Shown one piece after another: positions 50,320 through 57,442 of a stretch of 64,000 bases of DNA. The position numbers and the translations under genes are program-made. Positions within the stretch are counted from its first letter, which is position 1, and the number at the start of each line of letters is the position of its first letter. The notes below the pieces were generated by a model. The model worked only from the letters and a program-made list of their open reading frames with translations. It ran no database searches and had not been told where the DNA came from. The DNA lies in the NCBI RefSeq assembly GCF_001509485.1, contig NZ_LLZI01000013.1:42144-106143 (forward strand). Reading direction: 5' to 3'. Source of the DNA: Streptomyces sp. NRRL F-4489 (GTDB taxonomy: Bacteria; Actinomycetota; Actinomycetes; Streptomycetales; Streptomycetaceae).

Positions 50320-51084
50320 ATGGCAACGCTTGAGATCCACGACCTGCACGTCTCCGTCGAGGCCGAGAACGGTCCGCGCGAGATCCTGAAGGGCGTCGAC
50401 CTGACCGTGAAGCAGGGCGAGACGCACGCCATCATGGGCCCCAACGGCTCCGGCAAGTCGACGCTCGCCTACTCCCTCGCGGGTCACCCCAAGTACACGA
50501 TCACCGGCGGCACCGTCACCCTCGACGGCGAGGACGTCCTGGAGATGTCCGTCGACGAGCGCGCCCGCGCCGGCGTCTTCCTCGCCATGCAGTACCCGGT
50601 CGAGGTCCCCGGCGTCTCGGTCTCCAACTTCCTGCGCACCTCCGCCACCGCCATCCGCGGTGAGGCCCCCAAGCTGCGGACGTGGGTCAAGGAGGTCAAG
50701 GAGGCCATGGAGCGCCTCCAGATGGACCCGGCGTTCGCCGAGCGCAACGTCAACGAGGGCTTCTCCGGCGGTGAGAAGAAGCGCCACGAGATCCTCCAGC
50801 TGGAGCTGCTGAAGCCGAAGATCGCGATCCTCGACGAGACCGACTCCGGCCTCGACGTCGACGCGCTGCGCGTGGTCTCCGAGGGCGTCAACCGCGTCCG
50901 CGAGACCGGCGAGGTCGGCACCCTGCTGATCACCCACTACACGCGGATCCTCCGCTACATCAAGCCCGACCACGTCCACGTCTTCGCCAACGGCCGGATC
51001 GCCGAGTCCGGCGGCCCCGAGCTGGCGGACAAGCTGGAGGCCGAGGGCTACGAGGCGTACGTGAAGGGGGGCACGAGCGCGTGA
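50320..51084 (+). CDS. sufC: Fe-S cluster assembly ATPase SufC
   Basis: ABC-type ATPase of the SufBCD scaffold. 254 residues. Walker A GPNGSGKST near 38-46, signature FSGGEKKRHEILQ near 147, Walker B AILDETDSGLD near 168, and switch ITHY near 205. SufC-specific Glu-rich and LEMSVDERARAG regions are present. GTGA overlap with sufS. Confidence 0.97.
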   Translation: MATLEIHDLHVSVEAENGPREILKGVDLTVKQGETHAIMGPNGSGKSTLAYSLAGHPKYTITGGTVTLDGEDVLEMSVDERARAGVFLAMQYPVEVPGVSVSNFLRTSATAIRGEAPKLRTWVKEVKEAMERLQMDPAFAERNVNEGFSGGEKKRHEILQLELLKPKIAILDETDSGLDVDALRVVSEGVNRVRETGEVGTLLITHYTRILRYIKPDHVHVFANGRIAESGGPELADKLEAEGYEAYVKGGTSA

Positions 51085-52337
51085 CACAGCTGCCGGGCCT
51101 CCTCGACACCGAGGCGATCCGCAAGGACTTCCCCATCCTGGACCGCCTGGTCCACGACGGCCGGAAGATCGTGTATCTGGACAACGCGGCGACCTCCCAG
51201 AAGCCGCGCCAGGTCCTCGACGCCCTGAGCGCCTACTACGAACGCCACAACGCCAACGTCCACCGGGGCGTGCATGTGCTCGCCGAGGAGGCCACGGCGC
51301 TGTACGAAGGCGCCCGCGACAAGGTCGCCGCCTTCATCAACGCGCCGAGCCGCGACGAGGTGATCTTCACCAAGAACGCCTCCGAGTCGCTCAACCTCGT
51401 CGCCAACATGCTCGGCTGGGCCGATGAGCCCTACCGCGTGGACAGCGACACCGAGATCGTCATCACGGAGATGGAGCACCACTCCAACATCGTCCCGTGG
51501 CAGCTGCTCTCGCAGCGCACCGGCGCGAAGCTGAAGTGGTTCGGCCTCACCGACGACGGCCGGCTGGACCTCTCCACCATCGAGGAGGTCATCACCGAGC
51601 GCACCAAGGTGGTCTCCTTCACCCTGGTGTCCAACCTCCTCGGCACCGTCAACCCGGTCGAGACGATCATCCGGCGCGCCCAGGAAGTCGGCGCCCTGGT
51701 GTGCATCGACGCCTCCCAGGCCGCGCCGCACATGGTCCTGGACGTCCAGGCGCTCCAGGCCGACTTCGTGGCCTTCACCGGCCACAAGATGTGCGGTCCG
51801 ACCGGTATCGGCGTGCTGTGGGGCCGCCAGGAGCTGCTGGAGGACCTCCCGCCGTTCCTCGGCGGCGGCGAGATGATCGAGACCGTCTCGATGCACTCCT
51901 CCACCTACGCCCCGGCGCCGCACAAGTTCGAGGCCGGTACGCCCCCGATCGCCCAGGCCGTCGGCCTCGGCGCGGCGGTGGACTACCTCTCCGGCATCGG
52001 GATGGAGAACATCGCGGCCCACGAGCACGCGATCACCGAGTACGCCGTCAAGCGGCTGCTGGAGGTGCCCGACCTCAGGATCATCGGCCCGGCCACGGCC
52101 GAGGACCGCGGGGCGGCGATCTCCTTCACGCTCGGCGACATCCACCCGCACGACGTGGGCCAGGTGCTGGACGAGCAGGGCATCGCGGTCCGTGTGGGGC
52201 ACCACTGCGCGCGACCGGTCTGCCTGCGCTACGGAATTCCCGCGACCACGCGAGCGTCGTTCTATCTGTACTCCACCCCGGCGGAGGTCGACGCCCTCGT
52301 CGAGGGGCTGGAGCACGTCCGCAACTTTTTCGGTTAA
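51081..52337 (+). CDS. sufS: Cysteine desulfurase SufS
   Basis: PLP enzyme that removes sulfur from cysteine for cluster assembly. 418 residues. PLP Lys in FTGHKMCGPTG near 235; persulfide Cys in VGHHCARPVC near 373; TKNASESLNLVAN near 96. Group II desulfurase, normally stimulated by the SufU encoded next. GTG start coupled to sufC. Confidence 0.97.
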   Translation: MTQLPGLLDTEAIRKDFPILDRLVHDGRKIVYLDNAATSQKPRQVLDALSAYYERHNANVHRGVHVLAEEATALYEGARDKVAAFINAPSRDEVIFTKNASESLNLVANMLGWADEPYRVDSDTEIVITEMEHHSNIVPWQLLSQRTGAKLKWFGLTDDGRLDLSTIEEVITERTKVVSFTLVSNLLGTVNPVETIIRRAQEVGALVCIDASQAAPHMVLDVQALQADFVAFTGHKMCGPTGIGVLWGRQELLEDLPPFLGGGEMIETVSMHSSTYAPAPHKFEAGTPPIAQAVGLGAAVDYLSGIGMENIAAHEHAITEYAVKRLLEVPDLRIIGPATAEDRGAAISFTLGDIHPHDVGQVLDEQGIAVRVGHHCARPVCLRYGIPATTRASFYLYSTPAEVDALVEGLEHVRNFFG

Positions 52338-52374
52338 TTGGGCACCGCGGATGAGGACGAGGACTGACTGAGCC

Positions 52375-52833
52375 GTGAAGCTGGATTCCATGTACCAGGA
52401 CGTCATCCTGGACCACTACAAGCACCCGCACGGGCGCGGTCTTCGGGACGGCGACGCCGAGGTGCACCACGTCAACCCCACCTGTGGCGACGAGATCACC
52501 CTGCGCGTCCGCCTGGCCGGCGCGGTGATCGAGGACGTGTCCTACGAGGGCCAGGGCTGCTCCATCAGCCAGGCCAGCGCGTCGGTCCTCAACGACCTGC
52601 TGGTCGGCAAGGAGCTGGGCGAGGCGCAGAAGATCCAGGAGATGTTCCTGGAGCTGATGCAGTCCAAGGGCCAGGTGGAGCCGGATGACGCCATGGAGGA
52701 GGTGCTGGAGGACGCGGTGGCGTTCGCCGGCGTCTCCAAGTACCCGGCGCGCGTGAAGTGCGCCCTGCTCAGCTGGATGGCCTGGAAGGACGCCACGGCC
52801 AAGGCCCTTTCCCAGGAGGCGAAGACCGCATGA
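52375..52833 (+). CDS. sufU: SufU sulfur-transfer protein
   Basis: Zinc-containing sulfurtransferase that accepts persulfide from SufS. 152 residues. The Cys/Asp ligands are in NPTCGDE (about 40-46), GQGCSISQAS (about 62-71) and VKCALLSW (about 127-134). The GTG start is 37 bases after sufS. Stop overlaps the next gene as ATGA. Confidence 0.95.
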   Translation: MKLDSMYQDVILDHYKHPHGRGLRDGDAEVHHVNPTCGDEITLRVRLAGAVIEDVSYEGQGCSISQASASVLNDLLVGKELGEAQKIQEMFLELMQSKGQVEPDDAMEEVLEDAVAFAGVSKYPARVKCALLSWMAWKDATAKALSQEAKTA

Positions 52834-53165
52834 CCGACACCCCGACGACCACCAAGCCGGCCTCCGAGGAGGAGGTCCGCGAGGCGCTGTACGACGTCGT
52901 CGACCCCGAGCTGGGCATCGACGTCGTCAACCTCGGGCTGATCTACGGCATCCACGTCGACGACGCCAACATCGCCACCGTCGACATGACGCTGACCTCG
53001 GCGGCCTGCCCGCTGACCGACGTCATCGAGGACCAGGCGAAGTCCGCCACGGACGGCATCGTCAACGAGCTGAAGATCAACTGGGTCTGGATGCCGCCGT
53101 GGGGCCCGGACAAGATCACCGACGACGGCCGCGAGCAGCTGCGCGCGCTGGGCTTCAACGTCTGA
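52830..53165 (+). CDS. MIP18/DUF59 metal-sulfur cluster assembly factor (SufT-like)
   Basis: 111 residues. DUF59 core with DVVDPELGIDVVNLGLIYG (about 23-41) and the conserved Cys in LTSAACPLTD (about 60). Members mature Fe-S enzymes in bacteria and eukaryotes. Last gene of the suf operon, coupled to sufU, and followed by a clear terminator. Confidence 0.93.
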   Translation: MTDTPTTTKPASEEEVREALYDVVDPELGIDVVNLGLIYGIHVDDANIATVDMTLTSAACPLTDVIEDQAKSATDGIVNELKINWVWMPPWGPDKITDDGREQLRALGFNV

Positions 53166-53191
53166 GGCGATCGGCGCTCTTCCCGCGCACC

Positions 53192-53228
53192 CGGCCGTGC
53201 CCGCCAGCGAACCTGGCGGGCACGGCCG
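53192..53228 (+). terminator. Terminator of the suf operon
   Basis: Perfect inverted repeat with 16-base arms (53192-53207 and 53213-53228), CGAAC loop, followed by TTTGT. Confidence 0.9.
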
Positions 53229-53276
53229 TTTGTGCGTACGGGCCGCCTTGGCTCACGCCACTGCCCCGCGCCGATG

Positions 53277-53312
53277 TGTACGCCCGTACGCAACGATCTG
53301 TACGCTCGTACA
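53277..53312. promoter_or_regulatory. Paired palindromic operators before the SMR/TetR operon
   Basis: TGTACGCCCGTACG (53277-53290) and TGTACGCTCGTACA (53299-53312), 22 bases apart, so on the same face of the helix. The second ends 1 base before the SMR start codon. Likely bound by the TetR protein encoded downstream. Confidence 0.75.
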
Positions 53313-53313
53313 C

Positions 53314-53634
53314 ATGGCTTATCTGACCCTCGCCGGCGCGATCCTCTCCGAGATCCTCGCCACCACCTCGATGAAGTACAGCCACGGCTTCAGCCGGCTG
53401 TGGCCCTCGGTGGGCACCGCGTTCGGCTATCTGGTGGCGTTCGCGCTGCTCGCCCAGACGCTGAAGACGATGAGTGTGGGGACCGCGTACGCGATCTGGT
53501 CCGGGGCCGGCACGGCGGTGATCGCGGCGATCGGGATGGTCTTCCTGGGCGAGAGCGCCAGCGCGCTGAAGGTCCTCGGGGTGGTGCTGGTCATCGCCGG
53601 GGTGGTGGTGCTCAATCTGGACGGGGCGCACTGA
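53314..53634 (+). CDS. SMR family multidrug efflux transporter
   Basis: 106-residue four-helix small multidrug resistance protein (QacE/EmrE-like). The essential membrane Glu is E13 in LAGAILSEILATTSMKYSHGF (in parts), and the helix 3 motif GTAYAIWSGAGTA is present. It exports cationic compounds with proton exchange. The ATG lies directly after an operator palindrome, suggesting a very short or absent leader. TGATG overlap with the TetR gene. Confidence 0.92.
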   Translation: MAYLTLAGAILSEILATTSMKYSHGFSRLWPSVGTAFGYLVAFALLAQTLKTMSVGTAYAIWSGAGTAVIAAIGMVFLGESASALKVLGVVLVIAGVVVLNLDGAH

Positions 53635-54182
53635 TGGCGCGGCGCCACGACCCCGGGCGGCGGCAGCGGATCATCGACGCGGCGATCACCGTCGTCGGCG
53701 AACGCGGTATCGCCGGGCTCAGCCACCGCGCCGTGGCGGCCGCCGCGGACGTTCCGCTGGGCTCCACCACGTACCACTTCGCCAGCCTGGACGAACTGCT
53801 GGTCGCCGCGCTGCGGCAGGTCAACGCCGGCTGGCTGGCGGACTTCGCGCACTGGGTGGACGGCCTCGACCCGGCCGCGCCGCTCGCCGACGAGGTGGCC
53901 CGGCTGGTCGCCGCCACGCTCGCCGGGGACCGGTCCCGGGTGACGCTGGAGTACGAGCTGTACCTCGCCGCGCTGCGGCACGAGGCCGTCCGGCCGCTCG
54001 CCGCCGCGTGCCTGGACGAGATGGCGGACCGGCTCGGCCGGCGGATCGGCGATCTGGCCACCGCCCGGGCCGTGGTGGCCTTCCTCGACGGCCTGCTGCT
54101 CCAGCACCTGCTGACCGGCCGCCCGTTCCGCCCGGAAGCGCTGCGCGACGGGCTGGCCGGGGTGCTGGGGGCGTCCCGCTGA
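53634..54182 (+). CDS. TetR family regulator of the SMR transporter
   Basis: 182-residue TetR protein. HTH near residues 10-55 (RQRIIDAAITVVGERGIAGL, then SHRAVAAAADVPLGSTTYHF). C-terminal helical ligand domain. Start ATG overlaps the SMR stop (TGATG). By position it should repress its own operon through the two upstream palindromes and respond to the drugs exported by the SMR protein. Confidence 0.9.
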   Translation: MARRHDPGRRQRIIDAAITVVGERGIAGLSHRAVAAAADVPLGSTTYHFASLDELLVAALRQVNAGWLADFAHWVDGLDPAAPLADEVARLVAATLAGDRSRVTLEYELYLAALRHEAVRPLAAACLDEMADRLGRRIGDLATARAVVAFLDGLLLQHLLTGRPFRPEALRDGLAGVLGASR

Positions 54183-54335
54183 CCGGGCGCGGCTCGCCGG
54201 CCGCCGGGGGCGGCCCGGGCGCCCGTCCGGTGCGGACCTACGAGCCACCCGGCCCCACAGGCTCCCCGTCCGGTGCGGATGTACGACCCGGGACCGATCG
54301 CTGAGACCGGTTCGCCTCCGCGGGCCGGCTCCGGT

Positions 54336-54341
54336 TAGGTT
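54336..54341 (+). promoter_or_regulatory. -10 element of dapD
   Basis: TAGGTT ending 6 bases before the ATG; no good -35. It predicts a leaderless dapD message. Confidence 0.4.
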
Positions 54342-54347
54342 TCCGGC

Positions 54348-55337
54348 ATGACCGATGCTGCAACCCCCCGTACGACCGGCGCCGTCGCCGCCGGGCTCGC
54401 CACCGTCGCCGCCGACGGCACCGTTCTCGACACCTGGTTCCCCGCCCCCGAGCTGACCGCGGAGCCCGGCCCGGCCGGCACCGAGCGGCTGGAGGACGAC
54501 CGCGCCGCGACGCTGCTGGGCGCCGCCGCCCTCAAGGCCATCGGCCCGGACCCGGTCCGCGGTGTGGAGGTCGTGGCCGTGCGCACGGTCATCGCCTCCC
54601 TGGACGACAAGCCGCTGGACGCGCACGACGCCTACCTGCGCCTGCACCTGCTCAGCCACCGGCTGGTCAAGCCGCACGGCCAGAACCTCGACGGCATCTT
54701 CGGCCTGCTCGCCAACGTCGCCTGGACCTCGCTCGGCCCGGTCCCCGTCGACCAGTTGGAGACCGTCCGGCTCAACGCCCGCGCCGAGGGGCTGCACCTC
54801 CAGGTCACCAGCGTCGACAAGTTCCCGCGGATGACCGACTACGTCGCGCCCGCCGGTGTGCGGATCGCCGACGCCGACCGGGTGCGGCTGGGCGCCCACC
54901 TCGCGGCCGGCACCACCGTCATGCACGAGGGCTTCGTCAACTTCAACGCCGGCACGCTGGGCACCTCCATGATCGAGGGCCGGATCAGCGCCGGTGTGGT
55001 GATCGGCGACGGCTCCGACATCGGCGGCGGCGCCTCCACCATGGGCACCCTCTCCGGCGGCGGCAAGCAGATCATCTCCATCGGCGAGCGCTGCCTGCTC
55101 GGCGCCGAGTCCGGTATCGGCATCGCGCTGGGCGACGAGTGCGTGGTCGAGGCCGGCCTGTACGTGACCGCGGGCACCCGCGTCACCCTGCCCGACGGCC
55201 AGATCGTCAAGGCCCTGGAACTCTCCGGCGCCGACAACATCCTCTTCCGCCGCAACTCCACCACCGGCACCGTGGAGGCCCGCCCCAACAAGGCCGTCTG
55301 GGGCGGCCTCAACGAAATCCTGCACAGCCACAACTGA
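54348..55337 (+). CDS. dapD: 2,3,4,5-tetrahydropyridine-2,6-dicarboxylate N-succinyltransferase
   Basis: Lysine/diaminopimelate biosynthesis: succinylates tetrahydrodipicolinate. 329 residues, long actinobacterial DapD. The C-terminal half is a left-handed beta-helix of hexapeptide repeats ([24 protein letters not shown] in parts). [24 protein letters not shown] follows and is typical of the trimeric enzyme. Stand-alone gene followed by a terminator. Confidence 0.95.
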   Translation: MTDAATPRTTGAVAAGLATVAADGTVLDTWFPAPELTAEPGPAGTERLEDDRAATLLGAAALKAIGPDPVRGVEVVAVRTVIASLDDKPLDAHDAYLRLHLLSHRLVKPHGQNLDGIFGLLANVAWTSLGPVPVDQLETVRLNARAEGLHLQVTSVDKFPRMTDYVAPAGVRIADADRVRLGAHLAAGTTVMHEGFVNFNAGTLGTSMIEGRISAGVVIGDGSDIGGGASTMGTLSGGGKQIISIGERCLLGAESGIGIALGDECVVEAGLYVTAGTRVTLPDGQIVKALELSGADNILFRRNSTTGTVEARPNKAVWGGLNEILHSHN

Positions 55338-55346
55338 CCCCACGCC

Positions 55347-55387
55347 GAGCGCCCTCCCACGGCCGGAACGGCCCGGGGAGGGCGCTC
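55347..55387. terminator. Terminator between dapD and the convergent unknown gene
   Basis: Arms GAGCGCCCTCCC (55347-55358) and GGGAGGGCGCTC (55376-55387), with an inner CGGCC/GGCC stem. Confidence 0.82.
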
Positions 55388-55421
55388 ACCGCGTCCTGCG
55401 GCAGCGGCAACGGCCTGGCGA

Positions 55422-56048
55422 TCACTGCAGCGGGACGGGCGCGACCGGGAGCTGGTCGCCGCAGAGCCAGGTGAAGGTGCGGTCCGGTTCGAGGCGGGCC
55501 TCTCCCCAGTGGATGACCTGGATGCCGCTCTCCGCGGCGGCGGTGAAGAACACGCAGACGAGCTTCGTCGAGGCCCCCAGTTCCCCGAACGCCTCGTGCA
55601 GGTGCAGGTACTCGTCCGTCGTCAGGTCGTCGTCGAGCTCGAACAGCGCCTCCGGTTGCTGCGGCCCGTGCGCCCGGAACAGACGGCGGCGTGTAGGCGA
55701 CGTATTGGAAGGCAGCCTCGCACGGTCGAGCGGCCGCGGTCTGTCCGCGTACCTGTAGGGGAAGAGGGCGTGGTCATTGATCACCGCGTACTCGTAGCCG
55801 CGTACGTCGCGTACGGACTCGCCGAGCTCCCGCGCCATGTCCGCGAGGTTCTCCCGCGCGGCCTCCGTGAGCGTGCGCCCGTACGGACTTCGCTTCTTCA
55901 GCTCGGCCGCGAGATGCGTGGCGTGGGCCTTCGCGTGCGCCTTGGCCAGCTGCACGGGAATCGCCGCGGCGAGGGCGCCGGCCTGCCGGCCGAACCGCTC
56001 CACTGCCCACGCCGGATGCTCGCCGTTGCCCCCACCTGCTCCAGCCAT
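55422..56048 (-). CDS. Hypothetical protein
   Basis: 208 residues, no signal peptide or membrane segment. A Gly-rich start, a helical region with KAHAKAHATHLAAELKKR, then a mixed region with EYAVINDHALFPYRYAD and an acidic ELDDDLTTDEYLHLHEAFGELG. A final beta-like part contains TKLVCVFFTAAAESGI and WGEARLEPDRTF. I do not recognise the family. GGGGGAGG lies 5-12 bases before the ATG, supporting a real gene. Codon bias is slightly less extreme than in its neighbours, hinting at accessory or strain-variable DNA. Confidence 0.65.
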   Translation of the reverse strand: MAGAGGGNGEHPAWAVERFGRQAGALAAAIPVQLAKAHAKAHATHLAAELKKRSPYGRTLTEAARENLADMARELGESVRDVRGYEYAVINDHALFPYRYADRPRPLDRARLPSNTSPTRRRLFRAHGPQQPEALFELDDDLTTDEYLHLHEAFGELGASTKLVCVFFTAAAESGIQVIHWGEARLEPDRTFTWLCGDQLPVAPVPLQ

Positions 56049-56172
56049 GAAGTGCCTCCCCCGATCGTTCGCCTCTCAACTGTGTGCCAGGTGCGCCAAG
56101 TCCTCACAAGGGGGCGATTCGGCCAGGGGGCGCAAGGGCCGCGCACGGTGGCCGGTGGGATGGCCCGCCGGG

Positions 56173-56195
56173 CTGTCGGTGGTGGTGGATAGGGT
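56173..56195 (+). promoter_or_regulatory. RecA-NDp-like promoter of the EI24-like gene
   Basis: CTGTCGGTG (56173-56181), 8 bases, TAGGGT (56190-56195), then 7 bases to the ATG. It has one mismatch to TTGTCRGTG-N8-TAnnnT (first base) and the same spacing to the start codon as ogt, uvrB and uvrC. Confidence 0.6.
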
Positions 56196-56202
56196 GGCCG
56201 GT

Positions 56203-57021
56203 ATGCGTGATCTTGTGGTGGGGCTGGGGTATTTGGGGCGGGGTGTGCGGTGGGCGGGGCGGCACGGGCGGTGGTGGGGGTTCGGGTTGATTCCCGCGGT
56301 GATCGCGCTGGTGTTGTATGCGGGGGCGCTGGTGGCGCTGGCGATGGGGGCCGGTGATCTGGCGGCCTGGGCGACGCCGTTCGCGGACGGGTGGGGGTCG
56401 CCGTGGCAGGGGCTGCTGCGCGGGGTGTTCACGGTGCTGCTGCTGGCCGGTGGGCTGACGCTGTCGGTGCTGACGTTCACCGCGGTGACGTTGCTGATCG
56501 GGGACCCGTTCTACGAGGCGCTGTCGGAGCGGGTCGAGGAGAGCGAGGGCGGCGGGCCGGCCGGTCCGGAGCGGGGGCTGTGGCGGGAGATCGCCATCGG
56601 GCTGCGGGACATGGTGCATGTGCTGCTGCGGGCGGCCGGGTTCGGGGTGCTGCTGTTCGTGCTGGGGTTCCTGCCGGTGGTCGGTCAGACGGTGGTTCCG
56701 GTGGTCGGGTTCTGCGTCTCCGGGTTCTTTCTCACCGTGGAGTTGACGACGGTGGCGATGCAGCGGCGGGAGGTGCCGGTGCGGGAGCGGTTGCGGCTGC
56801 TGCGGGGGAGGCTCGGGCTGGCGATCGGGTTCGGGACGCCGCTGGTGCTGCTGTTCCTGATTCCGCTGGCGTCGGTGGTGTTGATGCCGGGGGCGGTGGC
56901 GGGTGCGACGCTGCTGGTGCGTGACTTGGTGCCGGGCGGGCCCGGCTTGGGGACCGAGACGGAGGCGGGGACGACCGCTGGGGAAGGGCCGGAGGGGCGG
57001 GCGGTGCCGTCCGGTTGGTGA
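56203..57021 (+). CDS. EI24/CysZ-like integral membrane protein
   Basis: 272 residues with about five or six hydrophobic segments and the EI24-domain signature LLIGDPFYEALSERVEE near residues 102-118, followed by VVGQTVVPVVGFCVSGFFLTVEL. CysZ members act as sulfate channels; the actinobacterial proteins are uncharacterised. The Gly/Glu/Thr-rich C-terminus is cytoplasmic. The start is fixed by a damage-type promoter ending 7 bases upstream. The gene is G-rich at third positions, unlike the C-rich conserved neighbours. Confidence 0.8.
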   Translation: MRDLVVGLGYLGRGVRWAGRHGRWWGFGLIPAVIALVLYAGALVALAMGAGDLAAWATPFADGWGSPWQGLLRGVFTVLLLAGGLTLSVLTFTAVTLLIGDPFYEALSERVEESEGGGPAGPERGLWREIAIGLRDMVHVLLRAAGFGVLLFVLGFLPVVGQTVVPVVGFCVSGFFLTVELTTVAMQRREVPVRERLRLLRGRLGLAIGFGTPLVLLFLIPLASVVLMPGAVAGATLLVRDLVPGGPGLGTETEAGTTAGEGPEGRAVPSGW

Positions 57022-57100
57022 ACGGGCCGCGTGCCTGCGGTCGTTGGCCCGGCGCCCAGCGGGTCCGCGCCCGTTGGCCCCGCGCCCGGTGAACGCGGCG

Positions 57101-57132
57101 GCGGCCGCCGCACCGAGGGGTGCGGCGGCCGC
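57101..57132. terminator. Terminator between the EI24-like gene and a convergent small gene
   Basis: Perfect 14-base arms (57101-57114 and 57119-57132) with a GAGG loop. The right arm, GGTGCGGCGGCCGC, is identical to the core of the 23-base repeat downstream of uvrB. Confidence 0.82.
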
Positions 57133-57162
57133 CCGGGCAGTGGAACGACTGCCCTGCCCGCG

Positions 57163-57303
57163 TCAGTCAGCCTTGCGCGACCGCGGCTTCAGGTCCTGGG
57201 TGCGCTCGGCGGCGGACTCCTCCGACTGCGGCCGGTGCTGCTCGGAGCGCCGCTCGGCGGCCCGGTCCTGCTTGCCCGACTTACGGTTCTGCGACTTCGG
57301 CAT
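57163..57303 (-). CDS. Small basic hydrophilic protein
   Basis: 46 residues, MPKSQNRKSGKQDRAAERRS at the start and very rich in Arg, Lys, Glu, Gln and Ser; probably disordered. AAAGGGAG is 5 bases before the ATG at 57303 (a second ATG at 57306 is adjacent). Such short polar proteins are common in Streptomyces. No function can be assigned; nucleic-acid or membrane contact is only a guess from charge. Confidence 0.6.
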   Translation of the reverse strand: MPKSQNRKSGKQDRAAERRSEQHRPQSEESAAERTQDLKPRSRKAD

Positions 57304-57442
57304 CATGACTCCCTTTGTCTCGCCGAAACGGTGCTTACCAGCCCAGTACCGCACCCCGGGACGCGTTCGGCGCCCGGGGGTGGGCCGGTGGAGTGACGGC
57401 TCGGTCACCGCGGGTGAGGCGAGGGGGTGGGGTCGCGGGGCG

